Origin: Paenibacillus campinasensis
GTDB taxonomy: Bacteria > Bacillota > Bacilli > Paenibacillales > Paenibacillaceae
Assembly: GCF_002272015.1 (NCBI RefSeq)
Contig: NZ_NPBY01000098.1
Coordinates: 1 to 43,880, forward strand
Length of the DNA: 43,880 nt
Reading direction: 5' to 3'
Shown in pieces: positions 16,526 through 24,250 of the stretch; position 1 is the stretch's first letter; the number at the start of each line of letters is the position of its first letter. Position numbers and translations under genes: made by a program. The notes under the pieces are model-generated. The model saw only the letters and a list, made by a program, of their open reading frames with translations. It made no database searches and was not told where the DNA came from.

Positions 16526-16554
16526 TTGAGATTTTTAAGACTTTAAGGTATGAT
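16526..16554 (+). promoter_or_regulatory. sigma-A promoter of the FMN reductase gene
   Basis: TTGAGA at 16526-16531, a 17-nt spacer and TATGAT at 16549-16554, 70 nt before the start codon. Confidence 0.75.
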
Positions 16555-16625
16555 AGAAGTAGCAGTTGGAATGGACTATATTTTGGACGAGTTGGTAAGT
16601 AATATAGAAAAGGGAGGAAAGTACA

Positions 16626-17177
16626 ATGGCAAATGAGAAATTGAACGTAGGCATTATTCTAGGGAGCACAAGACAAGGACGGGTAAGTCCGCAAGTAGGC
16701 GAGTGGGTTAAGGGGATTGCAGATCAGCGTGGCGACGCCAATTATGAGATTGTGGATATTGCAGACTACAATTTGCCGCTGCTTGGCACGACAGACGGAT
16801 CCGAGCCGGGTATCGCAGCTTGGAATGAAAAGCTGAACAGCCTGGACGGTTTTGTGTTCATCGTGCAAGAATACAACCACAGCATTACCGGAGCCTTGAA
16901 AAATGCGCTTGACTTAGCTCGTGAACCTTGGAATAACAAGGCAGCAGGCATTGTCAGCTATGGTTCGACCGGAGGCGCACGCGCCGCTGAGCATTTGCGC
17001 GGTATTCTCGGCGAATTGATGATTGCAGATGTACGGGTTCATCCGACATTGTCATTGTTCACGGACTTTGAGAATTTCGCAACCTTTAAACCGGCTGAAT
17101 TGCATCTGGACAATGTCAATGCCATGCTCGACCAAGTGGTTGCTTGGAGCGGGGCGCTAAAGACGCTGCGAGTTTAA
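16626..17177 (+). CDS. NADPH-dependent FMN reductase family oxidoreductase
   Basis: 183-aa flavodoxin-like protein. The FMN phosphate loop GSTRQGR (residues 12-18) is followed by a second flavin-contact region VQEYNHSITGALKNALD (about 79-95) and SYGSTGGARAAEHLR (about 110-124). These define the chromate/quinone/azo-reductase group of NAD(P)H-dependent reductases. The true electron acceptor is not predictable. ATG 16626 has GGGAGG 7 nt upstream. Monocistronic, with its own promoter and a terminator downstream. Confidence 0.9.
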   Translation: MANEKLNVGIILGSTRQGRVSPQVGEWVKGIADQRGDANYEIVDIADYNLPLLGTTDGSEPGIAAWNEKLNSLDGFVFIVQEYNHSITGALKNALDLAREPWNNKAAGIVSYGSTGGARAAEHLRGILGELMIADVRVHPTLSLFTDFENFATFKPAELHLDNVNAMLDQVVAWSGALKTLRV

Positions 17178-17212
17178 AGTATCGTTCAAATAAAGGCATA
17201 GATAACGCGAAT

Positions 17213-17250
17213 ATCAGATACGGCTTACAGGCCGTGTCTGATTTCTTTTT
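17213..17250 (+). terminator. Rho-independent terminator after the FMN reductase gene
   Basis: ATCAGATACGGC (17213-17224) pairs with GCCGTGTCTGAT (17231-17242), followed by TTCTTTTT. Confidence 0.88.
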
Positions 17251-17260
17251 AAATAGCTAG

Positions 17261-17300
17261 AAAAGGAAGGCCCCCATGATAAATCCTAAAGGTGCCTTCC
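17261..17300 (-). terminator. Rho-independent terminator of opuAC (minus strand)
   Basis: GGAAGGC and GCCTTCC (17265-17271 and 17294-17300) form a 7-bp stem. Read on the minus strand it is followed by TTTTCT. Together with the plus-strand terminator next to it, it insulates the two convergent genes. Confidence 0.7.
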
Positions 17301-17320
17301 CACATCGTGTACAATTCAGT

Positions 17321-18220
17321 TTAGGACTTCAAATCTTCGATGGAATTTACGTCTTCCATATAGGCCGGAACAGCCAATCCGGATTTCACATTTACCATGT
17401 TAGCTCCAAGATCGTCGAGCTGGTCGGCATATCGCTCCCAATAATCCGCATGAGTCACCGGCAGCCAGGCAGCTACCATGGCGTCTACGTCACCGTTGGC
17501 AACACCAATCCACATCGGTCCGATCTCCACCTGCAAGGCCTCCGCCTTGTAACCGAGCTTCTCTTCAAGCACATAGCGGACAACGCTGGTGCTCGCAAGC
17601 TCGGAATCCCACATGACAAAACTGAGGGTGAACGGATCGCCGTTTACGGGCTCCAAGCCTTCGATCCATTCCTGAACTTTAGCCTCGTTCTCCTCCACCC
17701 ATTTGGAAGCAGCGGATTCCGCATCCATTCCGTTCTGGATATCAATCATCACTTCACCCATATCGTCGGCCGTCCAGTGAAAGCGGTCCAGAAATTCATA
17801 GGCTACCGGATGATCATCCTTCAGTCCAAGACGGGCAATCGTGTGAATCTCTTCAGGCTCTCCGTAAGTCAGTTTGGGATCATCGAGATATTTCAGATCA
17901 TAGGTGTTAAACATCCAGTGCGGGGACCAGGCTACAAAAACAATCGGCTGTTTATTGTTATAAGCTGCATCGAGCTGGGCGGTCATGCCCGCTGCCGAAC
18001 TTTCCGTCAAGGTCCAATTCGACAAATCATAATCTTCCATGGCTTGGGCTGTCAGCCTCATAAGGCCTGAGCCTGGATCCGTACCCGTAATCGTATATTT
18101 AACCTGCTCTCCGGCGGTCACTTGTTCCGCACCCGAGGCAGAATTGGAAGAACAGGCTCCTAATATGAGTACCATAGCTAAACTAAGAAACATCATCCAT
18201 TTCCGTGTATTCTTCATCAT
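17321..18220 (-). CDS. opuAC: glycine betaine ABC transporter substrate-binding lipoprotein OpuAC
   Basis: 299-aa lipoprotein that captures glycine betaine outside the membrane. The signal peptide ends in LILGAC (lipid Cys23). The domain order matches B. subtilis OpuAC and ends in the same NSIEDLK tail. The aromatic cage Trp residues are visible in AWSPHWMF, VMWDSE and AAWLPVTH. GGGGGAA lies upstream of the ATG at 18220. The partners OpuAA (ATPase) and OpuAB (permease), normally in the same operon, are not in this window; the next gene upstream on this strand is cardiolipin synthase. It must share a transporter encoded elsewhere or act alone. Confidence 0.93.
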   Translation of the reverse strand: MMKNTRKWMMFLSLAMVLILGACSSNSASGAEQVTAGEQVKYTITGTDPGSGLMRLTAQAMEDYDLSNWTLTESSAAGMTAQLDAAYNNKQPIVFVAWSPHWMFNTYDLKYLDDPKLTYGEPEEIHTIARLGLKDDHPVAYEFLDRFHWTADDMGEVMIDIQNGMDAESAASKWVEENEAKVQEWIEGLEPVNGDPFTLSFVMWDSELASTSVVRYVLEEKLGYKAEALQVEIGPMWIGVANGDVDAMVAAWLPVTHADYWERYADQLDDLGANMVNVKSGLAVPAYMEDVNSIEDLKS

Positions 18221-18325
18221 GCGTTTCCCCCATCTGTAATCGTCGTTTCTATGCCGGCGTTACATTCTGCAGAAGTAGACAACGTTTGACGAATTGCGAC
18301 AGTCGCTTGTCGTAACAACACCGTC

Positions 18326-18354
18326 ATGATAACAAACAATGAAATTTTTCACAA
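18326..18354 (-). promoter_or_regulatory. sigma-A promoter of opuAC
   Basis: On the minus strand TTGTGA, a 17-nt spacer and TATCAT lie about 105 nt before the opuAC start. The intervening leader is AT-rich and unremarkable. Confidence 0.6.
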
Positions 18355-18378
18355 ATGAAAACGGCTGTTTATTAAGAA

Positions 18379-18398
18379 TATACAGAAAAAACTGTATA
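18379..18398. promoter_or_regulatory. inverted repeat upstream of the opuAC promoter
   Basis: TATACAG, six A residues, CTGTATA: a perfect 7-bp inverted repeat about 25 nt upstream of the -35 box of opuAC. It is a candidate operator. The rest of the 18399-18570 stretch is AT-rich with an A/T run at 18478-18500 and no gene. Confidence 0.5.
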
Positions 18399-18570
18399 AA
18401 CCGAACGTGAGTATAATGCCGATTACGCTTGGATGCTCGCTATTTCTCAAAAATCATCGCCGTATACATTTCGTATAAAAAAATATTATTTTTTTTTTGT
18501 GGATGAGTAGGATTTCAGGGGAAACACACCGAGTTAGCAACAGGAATATTTATGCTCGTTTCATTCGTAA

Positions 18571-18626
18571 GCCAATAAAAATCACCCCACTCAAGACAAT
18601 GTCTGAATGAGGTGATTCATTGGCTT
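18571..18626 (-). terminator. Rho-independent terminator after cls (minus strand)
   Basis: AATCACC / GGTGATT with an inner CACTCA-AGAC / GTCT-TGA pairing around AAT. On the minus strand it is followed by TTTTATTGGC. GCCAAT/ATTGGC extends the base of the stem. Confidence 0.8.
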
Positions 18627-18671
18627 TGCTTCCTCGGCGGTCGAAACTGCCGGCTTTCTGTCACTTCGACC

Positions 18672-20120
18672 CTACAGAATCGGCGACAGCAATCGGGAAA
18701 TCGACTCCTTGGTCCGAATCCAGCGCGACCGCTTCTCATAATCCTCCAGCGTGAGCAGCCGCGATACCCGCATATCCTGATGGAATGTCTCGGTCAGAGA
18801 CCTTGAGATGAAATCGTCGTACAGGAAGGCGTTGACCTCGAAGTTCAGCTTGAAGCTGCGAACATCGATGTTGGCCGTTCCGACAGAGGCGATCTCTTCA
18901 TCGACAATGATCGTTTTGGCATGGATGAAGCCATTGTTGTACAGGTACACGCTCGCTCCCGTCTTCAGCATCTCCCCGATATAGGAGAGGGTGGCCCAGT
19001 ACACAAAGAGATGATCCGGCTTGTCCGGAATCATGATGTGTACCTTCACGCCGGAGAGCGAAGCGATCCGAAGCGCATCGAGCAGGCTGGCGTCCGGGAT
19101 AAAGTAAGGTGTCTGAATGTAAATGGATTTTTTGGCCGCCGAGATCATTTTGATATACCCGTTTTTGATATGCTCATACTCCGAGTCGGGACCGCTCGTC
19201 ACGATCTGGATGCCCACATTGCCGGGCGAATTGATCTTGGGAAACAAGTTCGGCTCATAGGAGATGTCATGATGATGGGACGCCTGATTCCAGTCCAGAA
19301 TGAACCGGACCTGCATCGCATATACCGCTTGTCCCTGGATTCTTAGGTGAGTATCCCGCCAGTAGCCGAATTTGGAGTTGAGTCCGAGATACTCGTCTCC
19401 GACGTTGAAGCCTCCGACATACCCGATGTCGCCGTCGATGATGACCAGCTTGCGGTGATTCCGATAGTTCAGACGCAGATTGACAAAGCGCAGTTTGGAC
19501 GGAAAGAACGCCTCGGCCTCTCCGCCAGCTTCCCGGAACTTTTTGAAAAAGCCTTTGGTCAGCTTTCTGGAGCCCAGCTCGTCGTACAGCACGCGGACTT
19601 TCACGCCTTCCTTGGCCTTGCGGGTCAGGGCGGCGATTAGTTGCTTGCCCAGCTGGTCTCTACGAATGATGTAATATTGGAGATGAATATACTCTTTGGC
19701 TTCCTCAATGTCCTGGAACAACCGATCGAATTTCTCTTTACCGTCGGTGAAAATCTCCACATGGTTATCATCGGTCAGGATCGCCTGATTCTCGTTGATG
19801 TGCATATGGATCAAATCGCTGTTGCAGGCCGCAACCCGGTTGCGGAACGAAAACTGCCCGCTGTTAATGTCGCTCATCTGGGCAAGCAGCACCTTCTCAA
19901 TACCGGTCTTCTGGAGATCATCCCAGTGGAACAGGCGGATATGCCGCAAATTCTGAGCAAACAGCAGGTACAGCACGAATCCGAGTACCGGAATGAAGAA
20001 TAGAACGAGCAGCCAGGCCCATGTCGAGCCGACATCCCGCCTCTCCTGAAACACAACGATCACGGCCAATGCGATATTAAGGACGAAGATGAAGCTAATG
20101 ATGATGGACGTAACATCCAT
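18672..20120 (-). CDS. cls: cardiolipin synthase
   Basis: Joins two phosphatidylglycerols to cardiolipin at the membrane. Two N-terminal membrane helices (about residues 5-23 and 33-53, separated by ERRDVGSTWAW) precede two phospholipase-D domains. The HKD motifs are NYRNHRKLVIIDGD near residue 220 and GFIHAKTIIVDEE near residue 400. The 482-aa length is standard. GTAGGGGGA precedes the ATG at 20120. A TATAAT on the minus strand at 20168-20173 may be its -10. Cardiolipin content often rises in high salt, which fits the other osmotic genes nearby (inference). Confidence 0.95.
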   Translation of the reverse strand: MDVTSIIISFIFVLNIALAVIVVFQERRDVGSTWAWLLVLFFIPVLGFVLYLLFAQNLRHIRLFHWDDLQKTGIEKVLLAQMSDINSGQFSFRNRVAACNSDLIHMHINENQAILTDDNHVEIFTDGKEKFDRLFQDIEEAKEYIHLQYYIIRRDQLGKQLIAALTRKAKEGVKVRVLYDELGSRKLTKGFFKKFREAGGEAEAFFPSKLRFVNLRLNYRNHRKLVIIDGDIGYVGGFNVGDEYLGLNSKFGYWRDTHLRIQGQAVYAMQVRFILDWNQASHHHDISYEPNLFPKINSPGNVGIQIVTSGPDSEYEHIKNGYIKMISAAKKSIYIQTPYFIPDASLLDALRIASLSGVKVHIMIPDKPDHLFVYWATLSYIGEMLKTGASVYLYNNGFIHAKTIIVDEEIASVGTANIDVRSFKLNFEVNAFLYDDFISRSLTETFHQDMRVSRLLTLEDYEKRSRWIRTKESISRLLSPIL

Positions 20121-20278
20121 GAAAAAAGTTCCCCCTACCTTTCAGCCTTGTCCGGATAACGCTTCATATTATACTGGAGCTGTTACAAGAAGTATATATC
20201 CGGCACCCAAATGGGCCGTGAGATTGAGCGTCAATTGAGGCGGCAAGAAGGATGTGTATCCCGCTTCTTCGCTGCCGT

Positions 20279-20308
20279 TTGAAAAGCCGGTCTTCTGCAT
20301 GATACGAT
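20279..20308 (+). promoter_or_regulatory. candidate promoter of the AI-2E family transporter gene
   Basis: TTGAAA at 20279-20284, an 18-nt spacer and TACGAT at 20303-20308. The match is moderate. Confidence 0.4.
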
Positions 20309-20339
20309 AATTGAAACATAAGGAGATGGGGAGTCGCTA

Positions 20340-21419
20340 TTGCTGAAGATGAACAAGTTTTTTAAGTTCTGTTTTGCCGTTATTCTCGTTCTGATTATCA
20401 TTTACCTTTGCTCGTTAGTCAGCTTCATATTCAACCCTCTATTATCCTTTATTTCGGTGATCATCGTTCCGCTGATGCTGAGTGGTTTTTTCTATTATCT
20501 GCTGAGACCGCTGGTGGCTCTAATGGAGAGGAAGAAGATGAACCGGACGCTGGCGATTCTGCTGCTTTACGTTGTGTTTGGGGGGATCCTGGTCGGCTTT
20601 CTCATCGGGGTCTGGCCCTCTCTTAAAGCGCAGATCATTGCCCTGGTGGACAATGCGCCGGCGATTTTCGCGGCCTTGAACAAGAAGATGCTGGAGCTGG
20701 AGCAAAGCGGCTTCCTGGAAGGTGTGTTTCCGGAAGGCTTCAATCCGTTAACGACGCTGACAGAATATTTGAACCGAGGCTTTACGTTCCTGACGGAATA
20801 TGTCGTGAATTTGGTGGGAATTATATCGGAATTTGCGATCATTATGTTCATCTTCCCGATCCTGCTGTACTACATGCTGAAGGAGGGCGGCAAATTCGGC
20901 GAGCTGATCGTCCGCTTTCTGCCGAACCGTTTCAAGGAAGTCGGCACGTCGGTGCTTGGTGAAATCGACAGTGCGCTCAAAGGCTTCATCGTAGGTAGGG
21001 TGATTGTCAATTTTGCACTGGGAATCTTGATGTATGTGGGCTTCATCATTATTGGGCTTCCGTATGCGCTGCTGCTGACGGTCGTTGCAGTCATTGCGAA
21101 CTTCATCCCGTTTATCGGGGCTATCGTGTCCTCGATCCCGATCATTATCATTGGTTTGATCCAGTCGCCATCCACCGCGATCTGGTCGCTTGTCATTATT
21201 TTGGCGGCTCAGCAGATCCAAGACAATCTGATCGGCCCGTATATTTTTGGCAAGCAGCTGGACATTCATCCAATCACCATCATTGTGCTTGTCCTGGTCG
21301 GACAGGACCTGGCTGGCATTATCGGAGTCTTGCTGGTCGTTCCGGTTTACATGATTCTCAAAATTCTGATCAGCCGGATTTACGAGCTGTTCTTCAAGGA
21401 GAGATGGGAGCAGTTATAG
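20340..21419 (+). CDS. AI-2E family transporter (permease, YdiK/PerM type)
   Basis: 359-aa membrane protein with about eight helices: two pairs at the N-terminus (residues 8-50), a long central region, and a hydrophobic C-terminal half with IANFIPFIGAIVSSIPI followed by QQIQDNLIGPYIFGK. These loops are the family signature. Members export autoinducer-2 or act as Na+/H+ antiporters in different species, so the substrate is open. A TTG start at 20340 is preferred (GGGGAG 6 nt upstream); ATG 20349 is the alternative. It is divergent from cls. The downstream gap 21420-22010 contains the c-di-AMP riboswitch; no terminator was found for this gene. Confidence 0.88.
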   Translation: MLKMNKFFKFCFAVILVLIIIYLCSLVSFIFNPLLSFISVIIVPLMLSGFFYYLLRPLVALMERKKMNRTLAILLLYVVFGGILVGFLIGVWPSLKAQIIALVDNAPAIFAALNKKMLELEQSGFLEGVFPEGFNPLTTLTEYLNRGFTFLTEYVVNLVGIISEFAIIMFIFPILLYYMLKEGGKFGELIVRFLPNRFKEVGTSVLGEIDSALKGFIVGRVIVNFALGILMYVGFIIIGLPYALLLTVVAVIANFIPFIGAIVSSIPIIIIGLIQSPSTAIWSLVIILAAQQIQDNLIGPYIFGKQLDIHPITIIVLVLVGQDLAGIIGVLLVVPVYMILKILISRIYELFFKERWEQL

Positions 21420-21519
21420 GGGGGATGAACACCCCGTCAATGAATTCTTTAAGTTTGCGGAATGCCTTGTGTGATGCGGTTTTCAGCCGATCCTTCACCG
21501 CTTAAAGGGCTGGATCGGT

Positions 21520-21548
21520 TTGACATTTCCTAGCATTCCCTGTATTAT
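21520..21548 (+). promoter_or_regulatory. sigma-A promoter of the ectoine operon
   Basis: A consensus TTGACA at 21520-21525, a 17-nt spacer and TATTAT at 21543-21548. Transcription would start near 21555, at the 5' edge of the riboswitch. Confidence 0.88.
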
Positions 21549-21552
21549 GAAC

Positions 21553-21690
21553 ACACGCTTAGTTTCCGGTTGCTTAAGTCCGGAAAGCGGGGGAACCAGT
21601 TTTTTAGGGGCGAGTCACTTGATTGTCAAGTGTAGGGTACCATCTTACCCGAGTCCGTCAGCTAACCTCGTCAGCAGTGGATGGGTCTTA
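21553..21690 (+). ncRNA. c-di-AMP riboswitch (ydaO/yuaA class)
   Basis: The conserved blocks appear in the right order: CGCTTAGTTTCCGG and TTGCTTAA near the 5' end, AAGCGGGGGAACCA at 21585-21598, TAGGGGCGAGTCAC around 21606-21619, then AGGGTACC, and the hallmark CCGTCAGCTAACCTCGTC-GC at about 21655-21675. This class senses c-di-AMP and usually turns transcription off when bound. It lies directly between a strong promoter and an intrinsic terminator, ahead of ectoine genes. Confidence 0.92.
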
Positions 21691-21712
21691 TTACATAATT
21701 GAGATTGATACC

Positions 21713-21750
21713 AAGGCCCTTAATTCTATGGAACAGGGGCCTTTTCTCTT
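21713..21750 (+). terminator. riboswitch-controlled intrinsic terminator
   Basis: AAGGCCC (21713-21719) pairs with GGGCCTTTT (21737-21745) around about 17 nt and is followed by CTCTTTT. As the expression platform, it would form when c-di-AMP is bound. Confidence 0.85.
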
Positions 21751-21970
21751 TTCATTGACCCCATGCTGGCGGAGCTATGTTCGGATCCCCCTGCAAGAGG
21801 TCTTTTTTCGTTGGTTAAGAAGAGGAGGTGGCAATCCAACCGGGCGTAGAGTAAGCGCCAAGCAAGTCCATATGCATATCCACAGGCGGTACAAGTGACG
21901 TGGAGTATAAGGAAAAGTCGATTATTAACGCTGGATAATGGGAGCGTTGAAACGGATTTTGACCCTATGA

Positions 21971-22002
21971 AAACCTAGTTAAAATATGAGTTTACTAGGT
22001 TT
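21971..22002 (+). other. hairpin immediately upstream of ehuB
   Basis: AAACCTAG at 21971-21978 and CTAGGTTT at 21995-22002 form a perfect 8-bp stem 8 nt before the first possible ehuB start. The T-tract after it is interrupted (ATTTATTC), so it could be a weak terminator or a translational block. A 10-codon frame (21938-21970, MGALKRILTL) ends just before it but has a poor ribosome site. Between 21751 and 21937 I see only a weak GACC/GGTC hairpin with six T residues near 21805 and no gene. Confidence 0.5.
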
Positions 22003-22010
22003 ATTTATTC

Positions 22011-22919
22011 ATGCCCAAAACAGGCATTCACAGATTTCAAGAAAGGTTGTGGGAAGGTTTGAAATTGCAAAAAGTGGCTCTGTTGTTGCTTAGTTTGGTG
22101 CTGGTTAGCGTGCTTGCAGCATGCGGGGATCAAGGCAGCACGCTGGAGAAGGCGATCGAGAGAGGGTATGTTACGGTCGGCTTCGCGAACGAGAAGCCTT
22201 ACGCCTATCAGACGGCCGATGGCGAGCTGACAGGGGAGGCGGTCGAGATCGCCCGAGTCATTCTCGAGCGGCTTGGCGTTGGGGAAATGCGGGGGGAGCT
22301 TACCGAATTCGGCTCGCTGATCGCCGGGCTGCAGGCGAACCGCTTTGACATGATCACGGCCGGGATGTTCATCACGCCCGACCGCTGCTCGGCTGTCCTG
22401 TTCGCTGATCCGGAGTACAGCATCGGCGAAGCGCTGGCCGTGAAGCAGGGGAACCCGCTGAACCTTGGCAGCTACGAGGATATCGCTGCGAACGAGGAAG
22501 CGAGGGTTGCCGTCATGACCGGTGCTGTGGAGATCGGCTACATGGAGAAATCGGGGATTCCATCCGAGCGCATCATCCAGGTTCCGGACCAGGCGTCCGC
22601 GATCAGCGCACTGCAGGCCGACCGGGTTCAAGCGATTACGATGACGGGTCCATCGCTGCAGGCGATGCTGGATTCGGCTAGTGATGATCAGATTGAGCGG
22701 GTCGCCGATTTCGAGCAGCCGGTCATCGACGGGGAGAGCGTACGCGGATACGGTGCCACGGCATTCCGTCAGGCCGACACGGAATTCCAACAGGCTTACA
22801 ATGCGGAGCTGCAGAAGATGAAGGAGTCTGGCGAGCTGCTGGAGATTTTGCAGGAATTCGGATTTACCGAGGATGAGCTTCCTGGCGATATGACGGCAGT
22901 CGCAGCGTGCGGGGAATAA
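22011..22919 (+). CDS. ehuB: ectoine/hydroxyectoine ABC transporter substrate-binding lipoprotein EhuB
   Basis: Solute-binding protein (SBP_bac_3 fold) that captures ectoines for the EhuCDA permease. A lipoprotein signal ends in VLAAC, and the mature part opens with TLEKAIERGYVTVGFANEKP. The C-terminal tail (FTEDELP to CGE) is also typical. The start is uncertain. ATG 22011 (302 aa) has no Shine-Dalgarno; TTG 22059 would give a more usual signal peptide (MKLQKVALLLL, lipid Cys22) and has GAAAGG 12 nt upstream. It is the first gene of ehuBCDA-ectABCD. The family name is fixed by the permease and ectoine genes around it as well as by sequence. Confidence 0.9.
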   Translation: MPKTGIHRFQERLWEGLKLQKVALLLLSLVLVSVLAACGDQGSTLEKAIERGYVTVGFANEKPYAYQTADGELTGEAVEIARVILERLGVGEMRGELTEFGSLIAGLQANRFDMITAGMFITPDRCSAVLFADPEYSIGEALAVKQGNPLNLGSYEDIAANEEARVAVMTGAVEIGYMEKSGIPSERIIQVPDQASAISALQADRVQAITMTGPSLQAMLDSASDDQIERVADFEQPVIDGESVRGYGATAFRQADTEFQQAYNAELQKMKESGELLEILQEFGFTEDELPGDMTAVAACGE

Positions 22920-22920
22920 G

Positions 22921-23574
22921 ATGCCATCGTCTTGGATTGAATTTTTGCCTACCCTGCTGAAGGGCGCGGAGATCACCGTCATCGTGGCGCTGCTATCCGC
23001 GGTGCTGGCGATTGTCGCAGCCTTTATTGCCGGTCTGGGGCGCCTGTCCAAACTGTGGATCGTGCGGACGGTGATGGCGGTGTACGTGGAAGTATTCCGG
23101 GGAACGTCGCTGCTGGTGCAGCTGTTCTGGCTGTACTTTGCATTGCCGTTTATCGGGATCGAGCTGCCGAAGATGGCAGCGGCCGTGCTGGCGATCGGAC
23201 TCAACTTCGGCGCTTACGGCTCCGAGATTGTCCGCAGTGCGATTCTTGCGGTGCCGAAGGGACAGTGGGAGGCGGCGGTGGCGCTCAATATGAAGCCGTG
23301 GCAGCGAATGTGGAACATCATACTTCCCCAAGCCTCCCTGCGCATGCTGCCGCCATTTGGCAATCAGCTGGTGGAGCTGATCAAGTCGACGTCGCTGGTG
23401 TATTTCATCACGATGGCAGATCTTACGTACCAGGCGATGGTGCTCCGCAACAACTACATCTCCTGGACGACGGAAATATTGGTTTTGCTGCTGCTGATGT
23501 ATTTTGTCATGGCAACACTGGTCTCCGTGGGTGTGAAGCTGCTTGAGCGGAAATTGACAGCGGGGAGGCTATAG
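22921..23574 (+). CDS. ehuC: ectoine/hydroxyectoine ABC transporter permease EhuC
   Basis: 217-aa inner-membrane permease of the polar-amino-acid (HisMQ) type with about five helices. The EAA loop is AAVALNMKPWQRMWNIILPQ (around residues 118-137), which docks onto the ATPase. The upstream GTSLLVQLFWLYF is also a family mark. It starts 1 nt after the ehuB stop, using GGGGAATAAG as ribosome site. It pairs with the next gene EhuD to form the channel. Confidence 0.93.
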   Translation: MPSSWIEFLPTLLKGAEITVIVALLSAVLAIVAAFIAGLGRLSKLWIVRTVMAVYVEVFRGTSLLVQLFWLYFALPFIGIELPKMAAAVLAIGLNFGAYGSEIVRSAILAVPKGQWEAAVALNMKPWQRMWNIILPQASLRMLPPFGNQLVELIKSTSLVYFITMADLTYQAMVLRNNYISWTTEILVLLLLMYFVMATLVSVGVKLLERKLTAGRL

Positions 23575-23576
23575 AG

Positions 23577-24239
23577 ATGTGGGATTGGAATTATGTGCTT
23601 GATGTGCTGCCGCAGCTGTTAAGCGCGCTGAAAATGACCGTGTGGATCACACTGTGCTCATTTGTCGTATCGCTGATCGTCGGTTTGCTGCTGGCGCTTG
23701 CGGCAAGAAGCCGATTCAAGCCGCTGGCTTATGTCACCAAAGGCATTATTGAATTTATTCGAAATACGCCGCTGCTCGTTCAGGTGTTCTTCTTGTATTA
23801 CAGCCTGCCGCTATTGATGGGCGTTTCCATCCCGGCCTTCTATGCCGGGGTCATCGGTCTGGGTCTTCATTACAGCACGTATCTGTCCGAGGTGTACCGC
23901 TCAGGCATTGAGGCTGTGCCGAAAGGGCAATGGGAGGCGGCAACGGCACTGAACTATACGAAGGGGCAGACCTGGCGGATCGTGATTCTGCCGCAGGCGA
24001 TCCCGCCGATCATCCCGGTGCTCGGCAATTATCTGATTGTGATGTTCAAGGAGACGCCGATTCTGTCTGCGATTACGCTGGTGGAGATGATGCTGACGGC
24101 CAAAAATGTGGTGTCCCAGTCGTTCCGGGCATTCGAGCCGTATACGCTGGTCGGGATTCTGTTCCTGGCGATCAGCTACATCGCTTCCCTGCTGGTGCAG
24201 AGACTGGAGAAACGCATGAATCTGTTAAGAGGAAAGTAG
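23577..24239 (+). CDS. ehuD: ectoine/hydroxyectoine ABC transporter permease EhuD
   Basis: 220-aa permease homologous to EhuC, with the same helix layout and its own EAA loop (AATALNYTKGQTWRIVILPQ, about residues 120-139) and NTPLLVQVFFLYYSLP in the helix before it. GGGGAGG lies about 8 nt before ATG 23577; the gap after ehuC is 2 nt. It forms a heterodimer with EhuC. Confidence 0.93.
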   Translation: MWDWNYVLDVLPQLLSALKMTVWITLCSFVVSLIVGLLLALAARSRFKPLAYVTKGIIEFIRNTPLLVQVFFLYYSLPLLMGVSIPAFYAGVIGLGLHYSTYLSEVYRSGIEAVPKGQWEAATALNYTKGQTWRIVILPQAIPPIIPVLGNYLIVMFKETPILSAITLVEMMLTAKNVVSQSFRAFEPYTLVGILFLAISYIASLLVQRLEKRMNLLRGK

Positions 24240-24250
24240 GAGGGGATACG

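Noticed and set aside
17276..18070. 264-codon plus-strand frame
   Set aside because: It is antisense to opuAC, which has a lipobox and a full-length family match.
17321..18220. OpuAC domain order looks circularly permuted relative to many betaine-binding proteins
   Set aside because: B. subtilis OpuAC has the same order and ending, so this is normal for the family.
21757..21808. possible second terminator downstream of the c-di-AMP riboswitch
   Set aside because: The GACC/GGTC stem is only 4-6 bp with a mismatch; mentioned only as a weak hairpin.
22005..23204. 399-codon minus-strand frame
   Set aside because: It is antisense to ehuB and ehuC, with arginine/leucine-rich shadow composition and no domain.
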